Source of the DNA: JBAYVY01 sp041674345
Lineage (GTDB): Bacteria > Planctomycetota > Phycisphaerae > Phycisphaerales > Zrk34
Reading direction: 5' to 3'
Assembly (NCBI GenBank): GCA_041674345.1
Contig: JBAYVY010000023.1
Span: forward strand, 1 to 19,217
DNA length: 19,217 nucleotides
Part shown: positions 14,181 to 19,217 of the stretch, in pieces
Position numbering within the stretch: the stretch's first letter is position 1
Layout: each line of letters starts with the position of its first letter
Program-made: the position numbers and the translations under genes
Notes under the pieces: model-generated
The model's database searches: none
Seen by the model: the letters and a program-made list of their open reading frames with translations, nothing else
What the model was told of the DNA's origin: nothing

Positions 14181-15413
14181 TTAGTCGGGGATGACGATGC
14201 CCATGAAATAGTGTTTGCCGGTGCGCATGCCGATCATCACGGGGCGGTCGTCTTTTTCCTGTTTTTTTTGCTCGGCGGTGAGGGGTTTGTCGGCGCGGCC
14301 GTTTTTGATGATCCCGTTGAGTTTTTCAGTGATCCATGCGTTGCGTTTGGCCTGCCAGTCGCGGTCATCGGGTTCCATGGCGTGGTATTCCAGGCCGTTG
14401 GGGAGTTTGACGAGTCCTTTGCTTCGCAGCACGGCGTCGCCGTTCTTTTTGACCCAGCCGTCGATGTAATCGCGAAGTTGTTTGTATTCCGCCAGGGACC
14501 ACTTGGGGTCGAAATGCTCGTAGATGTATTGGAGGGTATCCACTTCGACATTGCTCGCGGGCACTTCGGGGGGGAAGTGAATCATCGGCCAGGCATCGGG
14601 CCGGGTGAGGAACTCGCAGAGCATCAGTGTGCCCGTGCCGAGCGCGGCCCCGCGGCAGTGCGGCTCGCTGTCGCTCATGTCGTACAGTTCTTCCAGGCGG
14701 AACATCATCGTGGTGCGGACGGCCTTGGGCGAGGCGTGGCGCAGCGCGGTCAGATCGGCGTAGAACTCCTGCACGGTGGAGAACAGTTGCCCGTAGTTGG
14801 AGTAAAGTTCGATCGCCTGCTCGGTCGGCAGATGCAGGGAGATGTAGTTGTGGCCCAGTTCATGCCAGGCGATGCACTGGCCCAGGTCGGCCTGCCGCAT
14901 GTCCATGCGTTTGGCCAGCCAGCCCTCGATGGGTTTGGGGTTGTCGATGAAGTTCGGGCGCCAGGTCACGATGAACTTCAGACGATTGGTTTGCGGATCG
15001 TAATCCACGGGAATCTGGAAGCCCAGTCCTTCGGAGGGCATGTAGTTGGCCATGAACGATTTGCCCCACATGCCGGCGCGGAAGCTGACCGGCGTGGTGC
15101 TTTTGACGCTCGGCCACCACTTGGGGCGGATGCTGGGCGCTTCCTTGCGCATGAACGCCAGGTTGTCGCGTTGTGCCGGCGTGAGATATTGCGTCTGCCT
15201 CGCCGCCTGGCCGGCGAGTTTGGTGATGTCGTCCATCTGGTCGGACATGAAGGCGTCCTCGACCTTCTGGTATTCCTCCTGCGCCTTGGCCTGCGCCGCG
15301 GCGAACGCGGGGTTCACCGGCGTCTGGGCATATGCACAATACGAATGTTCCCCGAAAATCCACGGCGCGCAATAAATCGCGATCACCGCCAATCCCACAG
15401 TCAAGCGTCTCAT
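14181..15413 (-). CDS. Secreted HExxH metallopeptidase-like protein (410 aa)
   Basis: The N-terminus, 'MRRLTVGLAVIAIYCAPWIF' followed by 'GEHSYCAYAQ', is a signal peptide with likely cleavage after residue 29, so export is expected. The motif 'WHELGHNYISLHL' (His184, Glu185, His188) with Glu216 in 'QEFYADLTALRH' fits a gluzincin-type zinc site; this is inferred from spacing. The region before it ('FRAGMWGKSFMANYMPSEGLGFQIP') looks like a beta domain. The C-terminal 80 residues are charged and helical. I do not recognise a named family. The start at 15413 is chosen for GGAGG 8 nt upstream and the signal peptide; the longer open frame to 15563 is rejected. It is divergent from the gene at 15593. 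Confidence 0.85.
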   Translation of the reverse strand: MRRLTVGLAVIAIYCAPWIFGEHSYCAYAQTPVNPAFAAAQAKAQEEYQKVEDAFMSDQMDDITKLAGQAARQTQYLTPAQRDNLAFMRKEAPSIRPKWWPSVKSTTPVSFRAGMWGKSFMANYMPSEGLGFQIPVDYDPQTNRLKFIVTWRPNFIDNPKPIEGWLAKRMDMRQADLGQCIAWHELGHNYISLHLPTEQAIELYSNYGQLFSTVQEFYADLTALRHASPKAVRTTMMFRLEELYDMSDSEPHCRGAALGTGTLMLCEFLTRPDAWPMIHFPPEVPASNVEVDTLQYIYEHFDPKWSLAEYKQLRDYIDGWVKKNGDAVLRSKGLVKLPNGLEYHAMEPDDRDWQAKRNAWITEKLNGIIKNGRADKPLTAEQKKQEKDDRPVMIGMRTGKHYFMGIVIPD

Positions 15414-15467
15414 AGCAAAACCTCCGGACGAAAATGGGGTGGGTCTTTCCACAATCCTGTTACCCAT

Positions 15468-15496
15468 AAAATAGACATCCGCCCCGCCCGACACAA
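15468..15496 (-). promoter_or_regulatory. Promoter of the metallopeptidase gene
   Basis: On the minus strand TTGTGT (15491-15496) and TATTTT (15468-15473) are spaced by exactly 17 nt. A start near 15461 would give a leader of about 48 nt carrying the GGAGG site. Confidence 0.5.
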
Positions 15497-15592
15497 GATG
15501 AAACCGCGTGAAAATTTGATTATTTTCACCGAAAATCACCCGAATACCGCCACAATCAAGCATGTCCGCGCTTCCGGTCGATATTCTTCAGC

Positions 15593-16273
15593 ATGACGCG
15601 ACTGATCCGACTTTTCACCGCCGCCGGTTACGCCCTGCTCATCACCCTTGCCGTGGTCGTGGGGTATCGGCTGATCGAATCGCGCATCGCCGTCGGCGTG
15701 TACCGCGATCGCCTGGTGTCGATCAGCGAGGATTACGAACATCTGCGGGGGCAATACAACCTCGCCGTCCGCCGAACCGCCGTCACCGAACTGCGGGTCA
15801 GCGCCGACGGACGACACCTGTCGGTCAACATCCGCACGATCGACGGCCAGTCGCGCGCCATCGACACGCCCTTCGATCCGTCACGTGAAATCTTCTGCGA
15901 CTACGTTCTGACCGACGGTCGTCTGTGGATTCGCCGGGTGTATGACGACCGGACGTCGCCGCGTGACGGCCTGCTCATCGACCCGACCCTGACCGATATC
16001 GACTGGAACAACAACCCCGCCGCCCGTTACGGCAAAGTCGTGTATCGCGCGCTGGGTCCGGGGCGGTGGATCGTCACCGTCACCGGCGACGGCTCGCTGG
16101 GCTTGTCGCAACAGACCGGCGACGAACCGGCGACGCTCCGCCCGCCGCCGGCGGTTCGTGATTTCAACGAACTCGAAAAACAAATCGACCGGCGACTCGA
16201 CAAAATCACCACCAGCGACGTGCTGCATCATCTGATGACAGGCGGAACCTCCGGGGATGCTCCGGGGGATTGA
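15593..16273 (+). CDS. Single-pass membrane protein of unknown function (226 aa)
   Basis: A hydrophobic helix at about residues 8-24 ('FTAAGYALLITLAVVVGYRL') is followed by a short helical stretch ('ISEDYEHLRGQYNLA', possibly coiled coil). Then comes a mainly beta domain (about 65-185) with 'TELRVSADGRHLSVNIRTID', and a charged C-terminal helix ('DFNELEKQIDRRLDKI'). The layout suggests a membrane-anchored protein with an outward-facing domain. No motif identifies its role. The start at 15593 gives the expected short cytoplasmic N-terminus; there is no Shine-Dalgarno. It is divergent from the metallopeptidase. Confidence 0.82.
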   Translation: MTRLIRLFTAAGYALLITLAVVVGYRLIESRIAVGVYRDRLVSISEDYEHLRGQYNLAVRRTAVTELRVSADGRHLSVNIRTIDGQSRAIDTPFDPSREIFCDYVLTDGRLWIRRVYDDRTSPRDGLLIDPTLTDIDWNNNPAARYGKVVYRALGPGRWIVTVTGDGSLGLSQQTGDEPATLRPPPAVRDFNELEKQIDRRLDKITTSDVLHHLMTGGTSGDAPGD

Positions 16274-16410
16274 CCGCCGCGGAAAAGTTCACCACGGAGA
16301 GCCACGGATAACCACGGATTGGATCAAAATCCGCGTTCATCCGCGTTCATCTGGGGTTACTGTTTTTTTGTTTTCTCCGCGTCTCCGCGTCTCCGCGGTT
16401 CATTCCGGTT
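16274..16410. repeat. Octad/11-mer repeat region after the membrane protein
   Basis: Tandem TCCGCGTTCAT (twice from about 16330), tandem TCCGCGTC (from about 16376) and CCACGGA units on the left form imperfect inverted arms around a T-rich centre (16362-16374). It starts directly after the stop codon. No gene is seen between 16274 and 16549. Confidence 0.7.
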
Positions 16411-16509
16411 CGTTTTCCGTCCGATGCGCGGAGAATGCGGTGGCTCCGCCGCCGGTTTCTTTCGCCGATCCCTTTCCCGCATCCGGTTCTGGAACGGTGT
16501 GTTTGCCAC

Positions 16510-16515
16510 TATAAT
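16510..16515 (+). promoter_or_regulatory. -10 box of the GH20-like gene
   Basis: A perfect TATAAT lies 34 nt before the ATG at 16550. The -35 region (TTCTGG at 16487) is poor. Confidence 0.45.
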
Positions 16516-16549
16516 CCCCGCGTCACGCCCTCCCCTGATTGGGTTCACC

Positions 16550-18145
16550 ATGAAGTATCAACGGAATTGGGAAATTCGCGGCCTGCTGGCCGACGCGGCC
16601 CGTCTGCCCGAAAGCATCGACTCGTATCGCCGGCTGATCGACTTTCACGCCGATCACGGACTGAACGCCCTGATGTTCCGCCTGACCGATGACGCGGGGT
16701 GCGCCATGCGATTCGCCGGTCATCCCGAATTGCTGACCTTCGATGAGGCGTTCACCCCCGACCAGATGCGTGAACTGGCGCGATACGCGCAACAACGCGG
16801 CGTGTGGCTGATCCCCGAAGTCGAATCGTTCGGTCACAGCCGCTACATCACCGACGCGCCGGCTTACGCGCACCTGTCCGATCGCGGCAACGGGACCGAA
16901 CATTTCAACGGCCTGTGCCCCGTCCACCCCGATACGCACGCGCTGCTGGCCGACCTGCTGCGCGAGGCGGCTGACATTTTCCCCTCGCCCTATCTGCACG
17001 CCGGTTGCGATGAGGTCAACTGGGGCGGAAGCGAATGGTCGCGACAAGCCATCGCCGATCGCGGGCGGGTGCGCGTCTGCGCCGAACACATCAATCGGCT
17101 TCAGACCGTCGCCGATTCGCTGGGCAAACAGCTCATCATCTGGGCCGATCACGTGCTGGGCAAAGACGGCGAACTTTTGAAATGGCTGGACAATCGCATC
17201 ATTCTGCACGACTGGCGATATGACGATCAAACCGTCGAACCCATTCTCGCCCGCGCCGATGAAGCGATGACCGGGGGATTCCGCGTCATCGGCGGGCCGG
17301 CGCTGCACTGGTGCCGGTGGGGAGCGCGCATCGGCGATGAACAACTGGCCAACCTCAACGCCTACGTTCGTGCCTATGGGTCGATCGACGATCCGCGATG
17401 CCTGGGGCTGCTGGTCACGCACTGGGTTCCCACGCGGTCGCTGCACAACGGCGTGTGGGACACGCTGGCCTACGCCGCGGCGTCGCTCACGCAAGGCCCC
17501 GATTTCGCCGCCCCGAACGCCTGGCGCGTGTTCGTCACGCAACACCTGGGCGCGGCGTGGAACGACGACTGGACCTCGATCTTCGCCGACCTGTATCGCG
17601 TCATCCCGCAACGGCGATGCTGCGCGCCCGGCTACACCGGCATCGAATATCCGATCAACGCCCACGACGCAGCGACGCTCAAACGCGCCCTGGCCGACGC
17701 CGGCCACAGCGACGCGGAATATCAGCGGGAAGCCGATGAACTGCGCGGCCTGGCCGAACGGATGACCCGTCAGCGTGGGGGCGTGACGAAAAACATCGGC
17801 GACTACGACGCGATGACGCTGAGCATTCGCTACCTGACGTATCTGTTCGACCGGGTGTTACTCTGGCGACGGGCCGGCGAGCGGGCGGGCGATGCGGGGG
17901 CGTTGGGCGTGATTCTGCGTGACATCGCCGGGCGCGATCGCGCGATGCTGGATGCGGTCGCCGCCAACGACGCGGTCGGCCGCGATGTCCCGGCGATGCT
18001 GGGCCGCAAGCTGCTGGCCACCGACACGTCCGCCGATCATCTGCTGACGTTCCTCGGCCATGCCGCGGCGTTCTCGGCGAAGCTCGCCGCCGATCCGCGG
18101 ATTTTCGCCGATCTGTCCGTAGGGCAACCGCGTTCTCATTCTTAA
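16550..18145 (+). CDS. GH20-like TIM-barrel protein (531 aa)
   Basis: The N-terminal barrel starts 'NWEIRGLLADAARLPESIDS' and contains 'HGLNALMFRLTDDAG' and 'YAQQRGVWLIPEVESFGHSR', typical of family-20 hexosaminidase-like barrels. 'HAGCDEVNWGGSEW' carries the Asp154-Glu155 pair at the place of the GH20 catalytic D-E. 'IIWADHVLG' and 'IILHDWRY' are later strands. The C-terminal part (about 370-530) is helical. There is no signal peptide, so it is probably cytoplasmic, and it lacks the usual N-terminal GH20b domain. N-acetylhexosaminidase activity is plausible but not proven. The ATG at 16550 is preferred over the open extension through repeats; there is no Shine-Dalgarno. Confidence 0.82.
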   Translation: MKYQRNWEIRGLLADAARLPESIDSYRRLIDFHADHGLNALMFRLTDDAGCAMRFAGHPELLTFDEAFTPDQMRELARYAQQRGVWLIPEVESFGHSRYITDAPAYAHLSDRGNGTEHFNGLCPVHPDTHALLADLLREAADIFPSPYLHAGCDEVNWGGSEWSRQAIADRGRVRVCAEHINRLQTVADSLGKQLIIWADHVLGKDGELLKWLDNRIILHDWRYDDQTVEPILARADEAMTGGFRVIGGPALHWCRWGARIGDEQLANLNAYVRAYGSIDDPRCLGLLVTHWVPTRSLHNGVWDTLAYAAASLTQGPDFAAPNAWRVFVTQHLGAAWNDDWTSIFADLYRVIPQRRCCAPGYTGIEYPINAHDAATLKRALADAGHSDAEYQREADELRGLAERMTRQRGGVTKNIGDYDAMTLSIRYLTYLFDRVLLWRRAGERAGDAGALGVILRDIAGRDRAMLDAVAANDAVGRDVPAMLGRKLLATDTSADHLLTFLGHAAAFSAKLAADPRIFADLSVGQPRSHS

Positions 18146-18147
18146 TG

Positions 18148-18176
18148 TGAGTTTTGGATAAGACGTCGCCGGCAAG
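18148..18176. repeat. TGAGTTTTGGATAA repeat after the GH20-like gene
   Basis: TGAGTTTTGGATAA (18148-18161) is identical to the end of pabC. It is extended by a 23-nt segment starting TTGGATAAGACGTCG (18154-18176), repeated at 18960-18982 with one change. Confidence 0.8.
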
Positions 18177-18177
18177 G

Positions 18178-18357
18178 GCGGTGGGTGCATTGGGTAGCGA
18201 GTAGCGAGTAGTGAGTAGTGAGTAGCGAGTAGTGAGTAGCGAGTAGTGGGTAGCGAGTGATGGCCGGCCCATAACGTGGGAACGCCCGACACGCCGGTTC
18301 ACACAGCCCACCGCACCACTCGCTACCCGCTACCCGCTACTCGCCACTCACCACTCG
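18178..18357. repeat. Large hairpin with heptad arms upstream of the pseudopilin gene
   Basis: Nine heptads of GTAGCGA/GTAGTGA type (18194-18256) face six heptads of CTACCCG/CCACTCG type (18316-18357). The GCGGTGGG/CCCACCGC pair (18178-18185, 18307-18314) adds a further stem. It has no coding content and ends 5 nt before a TATAAT. Confidence 0.88.
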
Positions 18358-18362
18358 TGGGG

Positions 18363-18368
18363 TATAAT
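18363..18368 (+). promoter_or_regulatory. -10 box of the pseudopilin gene
   Basis: A perfect TATAAT lies 55 nt before the ATG at 18424. Any -35 would fall inside the heptad array. Confidence 0.45.
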
Positions 18369-18423
18369 GGCGTCGTGCGAATGTGCCGGTGCGGCGAGCC
18401 GCGCTGACCGACGGACCCCCGCC

Positions 18424-18933
18424 ATGCGTTTACGCGCTTTCACGATTGCCGAGTTGCTTGTGGTCATTGCCCTGGTGGGGGTGGTGCTGGCGATCGCGTT
18501 GCCGGCGTTGGATCAAACCCGTCAGCGTGCCCAGACCGCGGGTTGCGCGGGCAATCTCCGGCAGATCGGCCTGATGATCGACCGTTACCAGGCCGATCAC
18601 GACCACCGCCTGCCCGCGCTGGTCAATCGCGATTCGATCAACGAACCCGGCCCGGCCATTGACACGCTGCTGCGATCGCCCAACGACGTCGATCTGTTCC
18701 GATGCCCCTCCGACGCCTCGGTCGCCCAACGCGCCGGCACGAGTTATTTCTGGAACCCCGCGGCCAGCGGCGTCACGCTCGACCAACTGTTCCCCCCCAA
18801 ACAACACGCCCCCTCGCTGCCCCTGCTGGCCGACAAACAGCCGTTCCACCGCGAGCTGCGTGACGGCGTGAACATCCTCTACGCCGACAGCCACGTCCCC
18901 GGCCAACTCTATTTCACCACGCCCGGCAAATAA
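18424..18933 (+). CDS. Type II secretion / type IV pilin-like pseudopilin (169 aa)
   Basis: A short basic leader (MRLRA) precedes 'FTIAELLVVIALVGVVLAIA', the N-methylation motif and hydrophobic helix of type IV pilin-like proteins; Glu5 of the mature form is present. The residue before the cleavage site is Ala rather than the usual Gly. 'GCAGNLRQIGLMIDRYQADH' and the C-terminal 'DGVNILYADSHV' match planctomycete prepilin-type proteins with the H-X9-DG-like end. It would be cleaved and methylated by a prepilin peptidase and act in an envelope-spanning secretion or pilus machine. The start at 18424 places the motif at the N-terminus; the open frame to 18367 is rejected. Confidence 0.9.
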   Translation: MRLRAFTIAELLVVIALVGVVLAIALPALDQTRQRAQTAGCAGNLRQIGLMIDRYQADHDHRLPALVNRDSINEPGPAIDTLLRSPNDVDLFRCPSDASVAQRAGTSYFWNPAASGVTLDQLFPPKQHAPSLPLLADKQPFHRELRDGVNILYADSHVPGQLYFTTPGK

Positions 18934-18956
18934 AACCGCTCGCGGCTCATAACCTG

Positions 18957-19059
18957 ATGTTGGATAAGACGTCGTCGGCAAGCCACGGGTTATCCCAAAC
19001 TCACGTTCATATGCGTTTCGGGCTTGATTCGTCATTCGAGTTTCGTCATTCGTCATTTT
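18957..19059. repeat. Composite repeat after the pseudopilin gene
   Basis: The segment at 18960-18982 (TTGGATAAGACGTCG...) is followed by TTATCCCAAACTCA (18990-19003), the reverse of the TGAGTTT family. Five heptads follow at 19025-19059 (TGATTCG, TCATTCG, AGTTTCG, TCATTCG, TCATTTT). The last heptad contains the stop codon of the minus-strand gene. Confidence 0.8.
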
Positions 19060-19217
19060 GATGTCCGCCGCCTTCTCCCATACAGCCACCACATCCCCAG
19101 CAGCCCCGTCGCCAGAAACACCCCCGCTTCCGCGGCGCGATCCACCACGGCCAGCGCGTCGGCATGTTGGATCGGCATGCCGCCCAAATCCAACTTCGAC
19201 AAGCTGGCGATGAGCCA
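19053..19217 (-). CDS. C-terminal end of a membrane protein (5' end outside window)
   Basis: Reading the minus strand from the window edge gives 54 residues before the stop (TGA at 19055-19053). They include 'LDLGGMPIQHADALAVVDRA' and a final hydrophobic helix, 'AGVFLATGLLGMWWLYG', followed by RRRR. A C-terminal membrane anchor with a positive cytoplasmic tail is a sensible protein ending. The last codons and the stop come from the heptad repeat. The family is not identifiable from this fragment. Confidence 0.6.
   Translation of the reverse strand, partial: WLIASLSKLDLGGMPIQHADALAVVDRAAEAGVFLATGLLGMWWLYGRRRRTSK

Noticed and set aside
15414..15563. N-terminal extension of the metallopeptidase
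   Set aside because: The signal peptide and GGAGG site point to the start at 15413; the extension covers the promoter.
16319..16549. N-terminal extension of the GH20-like protein
   Set aside because: It reads through an octad repeat region and the TATAAT box; protein-like sequence begins at 16550.
18194..18357. Possible CRISPR array
   Set aside because: Units are contiguous heptads without spacers and the two arms are inverted; no cas genes are present.

Overview
The window is a GC-rich bacterial chromosome segment. It most likely comes from a Planctomycetota genome, probably class Phycisphaerae. This assignment is inferred from several features: a membrane pyrophosphatase with an N-terminal export signal, a pseudopilin ending in the 'GVNILYADSHV' type segment common in that phylum, many genes without a Shine-Dalgarno site, and intergenic regions packed with palindromes and 7/8-bp arrays. 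No rRNA, tRNA or CRISPR array was seen.

Layout. 1-246 is the C-terminal end of an unrecognised gene. 639-3167 encodes a K+-dependent-type ion-pumping membrane pyrophosphatase (hppA) with a strong terminator. 3303-3815 has no gene and is full of repeats. 3860-4021 encodes a DUF1328/UPF0391 membrane peptide. 4210-7221 is an accessory stretch, AT-richer from about 4700 onward. It holds a coupled pair of small genes (the second DUF2283), a membrane protein whose reading frame is broken by an apparent 1-nt deletion, an unknown gene flanked by inverted repeats, and a two-gene minus-strand operon for a DUF2335-like membrane protein and an unknown partner. 7532-10237 (minus) is pyruvate phosphate dikinase (ppdK). 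Divergent from it are pabB and pabC for p-aminobenzoate (folate) synthesis. Then come a minus-strand sugar-phosphate isomerase/epimerase-like TIM barrel, a minus-strand secreted HExxH metallopeptidase, a divergent single-pass membrane protein, a GH20-like TIM-barrel protein, a pseudopilin, and the C-terminal end of a minus-strand membrane protein.

Metabolic links. hppA and ppdK both recycle pyrophosphate energy: HppA couples PPi hydrolysis to cation export, and PPDK interconverts pyruvate/ATP/Pi and PEP/AMP/PPi. pabB and pabC form a pathway pair; the glutaminase subunit pabA is not in the window.

The most unusual aspect is the repeat content. At least six families of short palindromes or tandem arrays recur in the window. 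Several sit in frame inside conserved enzymes: pabB carries at least five such segments, and pabC and the TIM-barrel gene carry others. Some repeats also supply the stop codons of neighbouring genes. A ~98-bp MITE-like element appears to have inserted into a heptanucleotide array with a CTAG duplication. Together this looks like a set of small self-spreading palindromic elements comparable in behaviour to Rickettsia palindromic elements, but of different sequence.
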